The position numbers were made by a program, and so were the translations under genes. The notes under the pieces are model-generated. The model saw only the letters and a list, made by a program, of their open reading frames with translations, did no database searches and was not told where the DNA came from. Below are positions 1 to 5,625 of a stretch of DNA of 6,055 nucleotides, in pieces (the stretch's first letter is position 1; each line of letters begins with the position of its first letter). Source of the DNA: an uncultured Planctomycetaceae bacterium (GTDB lineage: Bacteria > Planctomycetota > Planctomycetia > Pirellulales > Thermoguttaceae); contig CAMZHY010000247.1 in assembly GCA_947307005.1 (NCBI GenBank), forward strand, positions 1-6,055, written 5' to 3'.

Positions 1-278
1 TCGATATACTTGAGAGTATTAGTCGTTTAGCGAGTGTTATTTGTACTGATGAACACGCCCGTCTTGCGCGTGAGTTGCGAAAACTCATTGGGATTTACGC
101 AGACGCTGAAGATCTAATTTCTGTAGGCGCTTATCGAAAGGGAAGTTCGCCAGAAATTGATCATGCAATAGAGATGAAGCCTAAAATCGACGCTTTTTTA
201 AGGCAACAGATTAACGAACGATCAAGTTTCGACGAAACGTTCGAGCGTCTTTGCGGTCTTTTTGACGAAAAAGTCTAG
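1..278 (+). CDS. fliI: Flagellar/type III secretion ATPase FliI, C-terminal fragment
   Basis: The reading frame enters from the left edge; the first whole codon is at position 3 and the stop is TAG at 276-278, so only the last 91 residues are visible. FliI-type ATPases hydrolyse ATP at the cytoplasmic base of the flagellar or type III export gate and help unload export substrates. The fragment matches the helical C-terminal domain of the FliI/YscN family. An 'SISRL' stretch is followed by an LARELRKL helix, then the hallmark AEDLISVGAYRKGSSPEIDHA block and KIDAFLRQ near the end. The P-loop and Walker B lie outside the window. An internal TTG at 75 is not a real start, because the conserved family sequence continues upstream of it. 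FliI and SctN/YscN cannot be separated from this end alone. The gene converges on pyrF, with a hairpin between them. Confidence 0.87.
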   Translation, partial: DILESISRLASVICTDEHARLARELRKLIGIYADAEDLISVGAYRKGSSPEIDHAIEMKPKIDAFLRQQINERSSFDETFERLCGLFDEKV

Positions 279-280
279 AG

Positions 281-320
281 AAAAAAGAAACGCGCGTTTA
301 AACATGTGAAAACGCGCGCG
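281..320 (-). terminator. Rho-independent terminator of pyrF
   Basis: A perfect 9-bp inverted repeat, CGCGCGTTT at 291-299 and AAACGCGCG at 310-318, encloses a 10-nt loop. On the minus strand the stem is followed directly by a T-rich tract (complement of 281-290), the normal layout for an intrinsic terminator reading leftward from pyrF, which ends at 352. On the plus strand the hairpin is followed by TATAATGTC, not a T run, so it should end fliI transcripts only weakly. Confidence 0.8.
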
Positions 321-351
321 TATAATGTCTGTGCGTCTGAAAATTAAGGTC

Positions 352-1287
352 TTACAGTTTGCCGGCGGACGTTTCCGCAGCAAGAGCTGCGATCATATCG
401 AGAGTTGCCGCTTCGACGGCGCCTTCCCAATTCGCTTCGCCGAATCTGTCCCGATACGCCTCGGCGCGAAAGGCGAAGATGACGCCGCGCGAATTGTTGA
501 TGATTGCGCCGAGACCATTTTTATCAAAGGCGCCTGCGACGTCTTTCGCACCGCCGCCTTGACTTCCATAACCGGGTACGAGGAACCAAGTTCGAGGCGC
601 CGCCGCTCGAAGTTCGGCAAGTTGTTCCGGCCAAGTTGCTCCAACGACGGCGCCAATGTTGCCGTAGCCGCATTCCGTCGACGTTTTTTGGGCGCTTTCG
701 ACCGCGAGTTTCTCCACATATGAACAGACGTGACGATACAGCGGCGTTCCGTCCACCAGGAGGTCTTGAAACTGCGCGCCTCCCTTATTTGAGGTTTTGA
801 CGAGAATAAAGAGGCCGCCGCCACGATCATTAGCAACGTCGACGAATGGGATTAGACTATCGTCCCCGAGATAGGGACTGACGGTTAAAGCGTCCGCGCC
901 CCAAGGACTGGAACCTTGGGGACCGATAAGTCCGTTTGCGTATGCCGTCGCAGTTGAACCAATATCATTGCGCTTTGCGTCAAGAATTACGAGCAACCCG
1001 CTTTCAGAGGCGTAACGAATGATATTCGCCAGACATTGCATTCCACTCGGACCGTATTGTTCAAAGAATGCGCTTTGGGGCTTGACGGCTGGAACTAGAG
1101 GCGCGACGACGTCTATAATTCTCTTGCAGAAGTCTTCAAAGACGACGGCGACGTCTTGCGGGTTTTCTTCGGTTTTTCCCTCTTTGAGCCTATCGGGAAT
1201 TTGCGCCCATCGAGGGTCGAGACCAACAAGGACAGGCGTTTTCTTTTGGCGAATTTGATAAGCTAAGCGATCGGAAAAAGGGTGCAT
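352..1287 (-). CDS. pyrF: Orotidine 5'-phosphate decarboxylase, type 2 (PyrF)
   Basis: This enzyme makes UMP by decarboxylating OMP, the last step of de novo pyrimidine synthesis, in the cytosol. With the ATG at 1287 it has 311 residues, about the length of the long type-2 subfamily. Visible motifs in order: VLVGLDPRW (residues 19-27, substrate Asp); VKPQSAFFEQYG (68-79); the catalytic D-x-K-x-x-D in ILDAKRNDIGSTA (Asp103, Lys105, Asp108); VVGATWPEQL (214-223); PGYGSQGG (238-245, phosphate-binding loop); and NNSRGVIFA (264-272, phosphate-binding Arg267). The start is set by AGAGGA four bases upstream of this ATG. The frame is open further, to a TTG at 1317, but that codon has no ribosome site. 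The gene lies 69 bp downstream of the membrane hydrolase gene on the same strand with no clear promoter between them, so co-transcription is likely. It is intact, with all key residues present. Confidence 0.96.
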   Translation of the reverse strand: MHPFSDRLAYQIRQKKTPVLVGLDPRWAQIPDRLKEGKTEENPQDVAVVFEDFCKRIIDVVAPLVPAVKPQSAFFEQYGPSGMQCLANIIRYASESGLLVILDAKRNDIGSTATAYANGLIGPQGSSPWGADALTVSPYLGDDSLIPFVDVANDRGGGLFILVKTSNKGGAQFQDLLVDGTPLYRHVCSYVEKLAVESAQKTSTECGYGNIGAVVGATWPEQLAELRAAAPRTWFLVPGYGSQGGGAKDVAGAFDKNGLGAIINNSRGVIFAFRAEAYRDRFGEANWEGAVEAATLDMIAALAAETSAGKL

Positions 1288-1291
1288 TATT

Positions 1292-1297
1292 TCCTCT
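1292..1297 (-). promoter_or_regulatory. Ribosome binding site that fixes the pyrF start
   Basis: AGAGGA on the minus strand sits four bases before the ATG at 1285-1287. It lies inside the longer open frame that begins at TTG 1317, so it favours the shorter 311-residue PyrF. Confidence 0.75.
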
Positions 1298-1356
1298 GGT
1301 CTACAATTATTAAGCAACGTTGCGAAAAAGAGGACGGCGTACGAGTCGAACTACTC

Positions 1357-2415
1357 TTATTCCGTCGCCTCAAGGTTGTCTGGATTAGGCGTGTTCATGC
1401 TATTCCAGTTAATCACGTCTAAAAGAGAGGGATTCCTTTTGCTTTTAGCGTTTTTTGGCGTGTTGGAACTCGTTTCGTCATTACCGGAACTTTCCGAGAG
1501 CGAAAGCAAATCTTCTAGCTCATTCCATTTTACGTTGTTGTCTGCGCCGGGGGACAAAACAAGATCATTTTCTGCAATCCATTGAACTACAGATAGGTCA
1601 AATTGGGTTGGGTAAGCGGATCTAATTCTATCAACAGCCGCTTTTCCGCGCAACTCGGAAACATTTGCGTCTCCTAATTGAGAGAGCATCGTCTGAACGT
1701 TCATTGCCAGATTTCCTAAGATCACAACAATGCAGTAGAAAAAAATTGTAGATCCGAAATGCTTATAGTCAATGAGCTTGAGAGCAGTTCCAAAAGATTT
1801 TTTCACACCAAATGCGCTTCGTCGTTTCTTTTTTTTAGTTTTGGAAGATCGGACGCCGCCGTAATAATTAGTTTGATCAGAATTTGAATACCGAGAGTAT
1901 GAAGATGAATTTTCTGTGTTGATGAGTTTCGCGCTAGATAACTCGTCGAGTACGAGGTGAATTAGGACTCCAAAGAAAATTGAACCCGCTTTGAATAGTC
2001 TCAACTGGGGTGATCCAGACGATATGATGAATATTAACTCGCCGCATATGACCCCAAAAGGTATGCTGTGAAACATCCCTCTATGCACAGAAAATTTTTG
2101 AATCACAGTCCCTGCGCCATAGAAGAGCGCGAAGTATACGCATGCTCCGATTAGCAAGACTGTTTCAGGGCGGAGCATAAAGTCGCGTAAACGACCGGCC
2201 AACAGGAGAGCGACCGAGCCGGAAATAGCCGTCATACAACGCTTGTGCGCCATGCTTTTATCGCTGTCAATGTCGGGAAGTATGCTTCCAAGAGCGCAGA
2301 GGAAACCTCCAAAAAGAGCTTCTGAAAGCGGCGCGTGACGTCCTACCTTAGCGACGAACCCTAAACCAACGCCGAGGGCGGCTCCCCATGTTAGATGCGT
2401 ATTATAACCCGGCAT
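1357..2415 (-). CDS. YdjM/DUF457-like membrane metal-dependent hydrolase with charged C-terminal extension
   Basis: This 352-residue membrane protein resembles the YdjM ('LexA-regulated, membrane-bound metal-dependent hydrolase') family, whose substrate is unknown. The family's spaced His/Asp residues are all visible: His7 in the N-terminal PGYNTH; Asp48 and Asp50 in GSILPDIDSD; His111 and His116 in HRGMFHS; and His153 and Asp157 in LIHLVLDE. Hydrophobic segments at about 12-22, 34-46, 62-74, 84-105, 117-133 and 143-158 carry these residues near the membrane. After the core come a Ser/Tyr/Asn-rich linker (about 167-190), a basic cluster KTKKKKRR (192-199), one more likely membrane helix (222-240) and a polar tail of about 110 residues with no motif I recognise. 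The ATG at 2415 gives the conserved PGYNTH start. The ribosome site is weak (ATAGG about 11 bases upstream). A promoter lies about 120 bp upstream, and pyrF follows 69 bp downstream. Confidence 0.8.
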   Translation of the reverse strand: MPGYNTHLTWGAALGVGLGFVAKVGRHAPLSEALFGGFLCALGSILPDIDSDKSMAHKRCMTAISGSVALLLAGRLRDFMLRPETVLLIGACVYFALFYGAGTVIQKFSVHRGMFHSIPFGVICGELIFIISSGSPQLRLFKAGSIFFGVLIHLVLDELSSAKLINTENSSSYSRYSNSDQTNYYGGVRSSKTKKKKRRSAFGVKKSFGTALKLIDYKHFGSTIFFYCIVVILGNLAMNVQTMLSQLGDANVSELRGKAAVDRIRSAYPTQFDLSVVQWIAENDLVLSPGADNNVKWNELEDLLSLSESSGNDETSSNTPKNAKSKRNPSLLDVINWNSMNTPNPDNLEATE

Positions 2416-2533
2416 GGCGACGGAAACCTATCGTTCATTTCTAAGTCATTAATAGCGAATTTGCGACGGCGATAATCTTCATGAACGAAACACGTTCGAT
2501 ACGACGACTCCGTCGACAACGCGATTTGGACGC

Positions 2534-2562
2534 ACTATATAGATTTAGCGTCATCTTGGCAA
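2534..2562 (-). promoter_or_regulatory. Sigma70-like promoter for the membrane hydrolase (and probably pyrF)
   Basis: On the minus strand TTGCCA (complement of 2557-2562) and TATAGT (complement of 2534-2539) are separated by 17 bp; each matches the consensus at five of six positions. Transcription would start near 2527 and give a leader of about 110 nt before the ATG at 2415. The leader has a small hairpin, CGACG-ACTC-CGTCG, and no recognised riboswitch. Confidence 0.6.
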
Positions 2563-2589
2563 TAGGCAGATTTTGCGAGTACTCTAACG

Positions 2590-2618
2590 TTGACGAAATT
2601 GTCAAGATTCACTAAAAT
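2590..2618 (+). promoter_or_regulatory. Sigma70-like promoter for cvpA, with inverted repeat over the -35
   Basis: TTGACG at 2590-2595 and TAAAAT at 2613-2618 are separated by exactly 17 bp. Transcription would start near 2625, about 74 nt before the cvpA ATG. The -35 is the left arm of an imperfect palindrome, TTGAC-N6-GTCAA (2590-2605), which could be a repressor site. The rest of the 2416-2698 gap shows no gene or RNA that I recognise. Confidence 0.6.
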
Positions 2619-2698
2619 CGCCCGCGGTCTCGCGCGTCGAAATCGGATCTTATGCGTGAAGAGTAGCAAGAAAAATAAACAGCATTAGGATCGTTGTT

Positions 2699-3289
2699 AT
2701 GTCAGGAGCGCTAAATCCCTTCGATCTGTTCGTGTTAGTCGTTCTCGTGTTGGCGACGTTTTGGGGTGGGATGCGTGGGATCGTGTCTCCTGTGCCGTCG
2801 AGTTTGTCGTGGCTGGCGAGCGCCTATATTGCGACGCACTATTATTACATAGTCGCTAAGTTTATGAACGCGTCTTATGCTTACTATAAGCCTTTGGCGA
2901 TGATAGCGACGTTTATTGTTTCCGCGCTTCTAATTCGGATTGCATCGAACATTGTGAAGAACATGGTTTCGCTCGCCGGATTGAAAGAATTTGACCGCCA
3001 GATGGGCGCCGCGCTTGGACTCCTCAAAGGGGCGCTACTCTGTTTGCTTGTAACTTTTGTTCTTATCATTCTTAATGGATCGTCGCGTTCTGTCGTTGAA
3101 AACTCAAAATCCGGTCCATATTTTACAGCTTTTATCTCGAAGATACAGCGTCATCTTCCAGAATCCGAACTTACGCGTCGTTTTCTCGCTTATGCCGACG
3201 CGATCGAAGAAGAGAAAAAAAAAGACGAAAAAGTTATCATCGCAAGAGAAAAAAAAAGAGGACGACGGAACCGAATCAAAGACGCTTAA
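2699..3289 (+). CDS. cvpA: CvpA-family membrane protein (frame ends early; see following frame)
   Basis: CvpA-family proteins are small inner-membrane proteins first linked to colicin V production; their molecular role is still unclear. The product is 196 residues with four likely membrane segments (about 8-24, 32-52, 66-86 and 103-126). Family signatures are FDLFVL at the N-terminus, WGGMRG (22-27), the FDRQMGAALGLLKG block (98-111) entering the last helix, and SKSGPY (136-141). AGGA at 2687-2690 is eight bases before the ATG, and a good promoter lies upstream. After residue 163 the chain becomes a charged helix (AIEEEKKKDEK), then a short Arg/Lys-rich end and TAA at 3287-3289. The final dozen residues look like out-of-frame reading, because a long acidic open frame continues in the next register. 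The CvpA core is complete; the true C-terminus is uncertain. Confidence 0.88.
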   Translation: MSGALNPFDLFVLVVLVLATFWGGMRGIVSPVPSSLSWLASAYIATHYYYIVAKFMNASYAYYKPLAMIATFIVSALLIRIASNIVKNMVSLAGLKEFDRQMGAALGLLKGALLCLLVTFVLIILNGSSRSVVENSKSGPYFTAFISKIQRHLPESELTRRFLAYADAIEEEKKKDEKVIIAREKKRGRRNRIKDA

Positions 3290-4013
3290 AACGGAAGTTC
3301 GCGATTTCAAAAAGTATATAGTTTCAAAAGTGCTTTCAGACACGGCGTCCGATATTGTCGCAGAGGCGGAGGAGAGCGACTCGGAGGATTTGGAAAAAGG
3401 AGTGAATTCCCTTTTTCAATCTGCAACTTCCGCTATGAATCGACTGACGGAAAAAACTGGAGCGTTAGTCGACGAATCGACGTTTCAGTCAGCCGCCTCT
3501 TCTATGAATCGTTTAAAAAATCAGTTGAAAGGCGCTCTTTCTCATAACTTTTCGACGGGCGAGTCGTCTTCGGTCTCAGATTCGAGTCCGAACGCTAGTC
3601 TTGGCGACGATTATTATGATGATTATGAAGCCGACGAATACGACAGTTACGCAGGAAGTAGGCGAGTATCGTCTGCGGAACTGGATATTACTCCTTTTCC
3701 GGATTACTCGTCGACGTCCGACGACGTAGGGAACGAAAAGATCGACGCTTTCAATGGCTTATCATCTTCCGACGTCCGGAATGCCGATACAAATCAGGCG
3801 ATGAATTCACGGGAGAGTATGATGGAGCTTGACGCGTTCTTTAAATCGATAGGGGGCGGTTACGGAACAGGACACAGGAATAGGGAGAGTTCTGACAGCG
3901 ATCACTCGCCGCAAAATCGTTCAGGAGTCTTGCGTTCTCCCGACGCTAACGCCTCTCGTTCGCGCCTTAATTCTCTACCTTATACGATCGAATCATCTTC
4001 CGCTAGCTTTTGA
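3192..4013 (+). CDS. Acidic, disordered Ser/Asp-rich frame; probable frame-shifted CvpA tail
   Basis: An open frame one register away from cvpA runs to TGA at 4011-4013. The ATG at 3192 is only the nearest in-frame start: no ribosome site precedes it, and its first 20 or so residues are an unnatural Lys/Arg run over the cvpA coding sequence. From about 3258 onward it reads like real protein: EDDGTESKTLKTEVRDFKKY, then an acidic segment, two FQSA-S-MNRL repeats 23 residues apart, a DDYYDDYEADEYDSY cluster (3606-3650), a Ser-rich linker, and MMELDAFFKSIGGG (from about 3819). It has no membrane segment, no enzyme motif and no family I recognise. I infer that it is the cytoplasmic tail of the same protein, giving about 437 residues if the frames are joined. 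A separate gene with an unusual start is possible but less likely. Confidence 0.6.
   Translation: MPTRSKKRKKKTKKLSSQEKKKEDDGTESKTLKTEVRDFKKYIVSKVLSDTASDIVAEAEESDSEDLEKGVNSLFQSATSAMNRLTEKTGALVDESTFQSAASSMNRLKNQLKGALSHNFSTGESSSVSDSSPNASLGDDYYDDYEADEYDSYAGSRRVSSAELDITPFPDYSSTSDDVGNEKIDAFNGLSSSDVRNADTNQAMNSRESMMELDAFFKSIGGGYGTGHRNRESSDSDHSPQNRSGVLRSPDANASRSRLNSLPYTIESSSASF
3210..3259 (+). repeat. Two identical 16-bp A9-centred direct repeats at the cvpA frame junction
   Basis: AAGAGAAAAAAAAAGA occurs at 3210-3225 and again at 3244-3259, each with nine consecutive A residues (3215-3223 and 3249-3257). The offset is 34 nt, which is not a multiple of three. In the cvpA frame the first copy reads E-K-K-K-D; in the following frame the second copy reads E-K-K-K-E. 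Losing one A in either tract, or deleting the 34-nt unit, joins the two frames without a stop. Confidence 0.9.
3414..3515 (+). repeat. 23-residue protein-level tandem repeat in the acidic tail
   Basis: FQSATSAMNRL (3414-3446) and FQSAASSMNRL (3483-3515) are 69 bp apart. Nine of eleven residues agree. Several shared residues use different codons (CAA/CAG, TCT/TCA, CGA/CGT, CTG/TTA), which suggests an old duplication kept at the protein level and supports this frame being translated. Confidence 0.75.
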
Positions 4014-4076
4014 CAACCAATTGCGACGGCGGCGTCGAAAGCGGAACGACGCTGTTGAAAGAAATCGGGGCGAGAC

Positions 4077-4117
4077 AAAACAAAAACGTCCTGTCGAGAC
4101 TTACACGACAGGACGTT
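4077..4117 (-). terminator. Rho-independent terminator of tRNA-Ser
   Basis: A perfect 12-bp inverted repeat, AACGTCCTGTCG (4085-4096) and CGACAGGACGTT (4106-4117), has a 9-nt loop. On the minus strand the stem runs into TTTGTTTTG, so it terminates leftward transcription about 30 nt after the tRNA. On the plus strand only TTTT, ten bases further on, follows it, so it is at best a weak stop for cvpA transcripts. A smaller 6-bp hairpin (4032-4037 with 4047-4052) lies just after the cvpA-tail stop. Confidence 0.82.
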
Positions 4118-4147
4118 CGCCGAGTTTTAAACTTTACGAAGGTAAAG

Positions 4148-4229
4148 CGGAGGACAAGGGGCTCGAACCCTCAACCGGCAAGCCGGCACCTGATTTCGAG
4201 TCAGGCTGCTAACCATTCGCGTATCCTCC
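4148..4229 (-). tRNA. tRNA-Ser, anticodon CGA
   Basis: The minus strand gives an 82-nt class II tRNA without an encoded CCA. The acceptor GGAGGAT pairs with GTCCTCC, followed by a G discriminator as is usual for serine. The anticodon stem CCTGA/TCAGG holds the loop CTCGAAA, so the anticodon is CGA (complement of 4196-4198), reading UCG. The long variable arm pairs CCGG with CCGG, as expected for tRNA-Ser. The T arm is GAGGG-TTCGAGC-CCCTT. The D arm is thin: only G10-C22 and C11-G21 pair clearly, and A stands at position 8, where U is normal. The unit has its own promoter and terminator. UCG codons are common in the neighbouring genes, so this isoacceptor should be in use. Confidence 0.94.
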
Positions 4230-4243
4230 TCGAAGGTCATGTT

Positions 4244-4271
4244 ATTCTAACTTAGATAGGACGTTTGACAA
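4244..4271 (-). promoter_or_regulatory. Sigma70-like promoter for tRNA-Ser
   Basis: On the minus strand TTGTCA (complement of 4266-4271) and TAGAAT (complement of 4244-4249) are 16 bp apart. Each matches the consensus at five of six positions. The predicted start, near 4237, is a few bases upstream of the mature tRNA 5' end at 4229. Confidence 0.7.
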
Positions 4272-4312
4272 GCGCCCTTTCTCCTTTTTTATCATTCGAA
4301 TCGTCTGCCAGT

Positions 4313-4331
4313 CTCGTGGTTTTACCACGAG
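4313..4331. other. Short perfect hairpin between divergent promoters
   Basis: CTCGTGGT (4313-4320) and ACCACGAG (4324-4331) form a perfect 8-bp inverted repeat with a TTT loop. No T tract follows on either strand, so it does not look like a terminator. It lies between the tRNA-Ser promoter and the proposed pseudouridine synthase promoter and could be a protein-binding site; the role is unknown. Confidence 0.5.
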
Positions 4332-4350
4332 TCGACGTCTCGAATATTTC

Positions 4351-4359
4351 TGTTAGAAT
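4351..4359 (+). promoter_or_regulatory. Possible extended -10 promoter for the pseudouridine synthase
   Basis: TGTTAGAAT fits the TG-n-TATAAT extended -10 form with one mismatch in the hexamer. The -35 region is poor (GTCGAC around 4331-4336). Transcription would begin near 4366 and give a leader of about 60 nt before the ATG chosen at 4427. Confidence 0.4.
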
Positions 4360-4426
4360 ACCTAAGATGTGCACAGGTTGTTTTCCATCACGCTTTGCTC
4401 TTGCTTTGGGGAATTGGGATTTGGAA

Positions 4427-5332
4427 ATGCGCAACGAAAGAATCGAATCGGATTTTGGGGATCAGAACGAACGCCTTGAGGATGATTTAGTCAATTTGTC
4501 GTTATTTATTAATCATGATATAAAGCCAAGGTTTAATATTGTTTATGAAAATGGTCCGACGATCGTTGTCAATAAACAGCCCGGGGTGTTGACTCAAGCG
4601 CCTCCTGGCGTTGATTCAATAGAAGCTCGAGTTAGAGAATTTTTTAATCTTCGCGAAGGACGGGTGGGAAAGCGTTATCTAGGACTGCCTCATCGGCTTG
4701 ACCGTCCCGCTTCCGGATTGCTCGTTATGACGCGCCATGTCCGAGCGGCGCGTAGGCTTTCGGATCAGTTTCAAGAACGTTCTGTGACGAAAAAGTATTG
4801 GGCGCTCGTTGAGGGAATCGTCTCAGAAGATCATGGAACTTGGTATGACTACATGCGTAAAATTCCAGGTCGAGCAGAATCCGAAATTGTTTCTCCTACG
4901 CGTCCAGACGCGCGTGAAGCGATTCTCCATTTTCGAGTGTTGAAGCTTTTTGAAAAAACGTCATGGCTCGAGATTGAACTGGAAACTGGGCGCACGCATC
5001 AGATTCGTCTTCAGTGTTCGTCTCGAGGGTTTCCCTTGTTAGGAGACGAACTCTACGGTTCTTCCATACCTTTTGGCGAACAATTTGAGGACTGCCGCGA
5101 ACGAGCGATAGCGTTACATTCTCGAGAAATGAGTTTTGTCGATTTTTTACGAAAAGAACGAGTTACGCTTCACGCGCCTCTCTATTCGGCGTGGCGCGAA
5201 TGGGTAGACGCTCCAGATGGCGAAGCGTTTATTGACGAAATGTTTCTCACTCCCAAACCTTTTACTACGAAGATTTTTGGCGACGTCGACGATTCGTCGA
5301 TTGCGCCTCGCTCAGGCGTTAAAAACGTTTGA
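4427..5332 (+). CDS. RluA-family pseudouridine synthase
   Basis: Enzymes of this family isomerise specific uridines in 23S rRNA or tRNA to pseudouridine. From the ATG at 4427 the protein has 301 residues. The catalytic core is clear: VVNKQPGVLTQAPPG (residues 47-61), GLPHRLDRPASGLLVMTR (86-103) with catalytic Asp92 in HRLD, KKYWALVEG (122-130), LETGRTHQIRLQ (185-196), LLGDELYG (204-211) and ALHSREMSF (229-237). There is no S4 domain, so it is closer to RluA and single-domain relatives than to RluC/RluD; the target uridine cannot be told. The frame is open back to 4265, but those starts overlap the tRNA promoter region and the added 54 residues show no family similarity. ATG 4427 has GGGA seven bases upstream. 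It is transcribed divergently from tRNA-Ser, and its end lacks a strong terminator. Confidence 0.92.
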   Translation: MRNERIESDFGDQNERLEDDLVNLSLFINHDIKPRFNIVYENGPTIVVNKQPGVLTQAPPGVDSIEARVREFFNLREGRVGKRYLGLPHRLDRPASGLLVMTRHVRAARRLSDQFQERSVTKKYWALVEGIVSEDHGTWYDYMRKIPGRAESEIVSPTRPDAREAILHFRVLKLFEKTSWLEIELETGRTHQIRLQCSSRGFPLLGDELYGSSIPFGEQFEDCRERAIALHSREMSFVDFLRKERVTLHAPLYSAWREWVDAPDGEAFIDEMFLTPKPFTTKIFGDVDDSSIAPRSGVKNV

Positions 5333-5625
5333 CTTCGACGTGATTTTTGTTTTGTTCTTTTCTATCCCTTGATAAGAGAGGCGAATTGAACGTAGGCTGA
5401 AGTGAAACGAGATATGGTTTTATCGGTTTGACGATTGTTTGAAAAACTCTTTTTTGGACTTGAGACGATTGACAGAGTCTTTACAGACCGTGAAAATATC
5501 GCTGAGAGGACTTGATGTTTGACGTTGAAGCGCGACGTCTATGATCAAGGGCGTTTCCTTTGGACGCGGTTTTGAGAATCTACGATTTTGACACAATCGA
5601 ACGGTAGTTTTTTGGGAGTCGAGAT
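5333..5625. other. Intergenic region upstream of lutB
   Basis: This gap of about 290 bp holds no gene I can support. It opens with a T-rich stretch (about 5343-5364) preceded only by weak hairpins, so termination of the pseudouridine synthase transcript is unclear. A candidate promoter lies at 5469-5497. An open frame on the minus strand here runs into lutB and has no family similarity. No riboswitch or small RNA is recognised. Confidence 0.6.
5469..5497 (+). promoter_or_regulatory. Candidate promoter for lutB
   Basis: A perfect TTGACA (5469-5474) is followed after 17 bp by GAAAAT (5492-5497), which matches the -10 consensus at four of six positions. The leader would be about 120 nt. Another TTGACA at 5588-5593 has no usable -10. 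Confidence 0.35.

Noticed and set aside
321..326. A perfect TATAAT on the plus strand just after the pyrF terminator hairpin.
   Set aside because: No usable -35 stands 16-18 bp upstream, and downstream lies the 3' end of pyrF on the opposite strand, so there is no gene for it to drive.
325..836. Several overlapping open frames on both strands across the pyrF 3' half (up to 147 codons).
   Set aside because: They are shadows of pyrF, whose frame carries all family motifs; none has a ribosome site or recognisable similarity.
1288..1317. Ten extra N-terminal residues for PyrF from a TTG at 1317.
   Set aside because: The TTG has no ribosome site, while the ATG at 1287 has AGAGGA at good spacing inside this extension.
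4010..4255. Two plus-strand open frames of 63-81 codons after cvpA.
   Set aside because: They read antisense through the tRNA-Ser gene and its terminator and have no protein-like features of their own.
4265..4426. A 54-residue N-terminal extension of the pseudouridine synthase.
   Set aside because: It overlaps the tRNA promoter and its own proposed promoter, lacks a ribosome site and has no family similarity.
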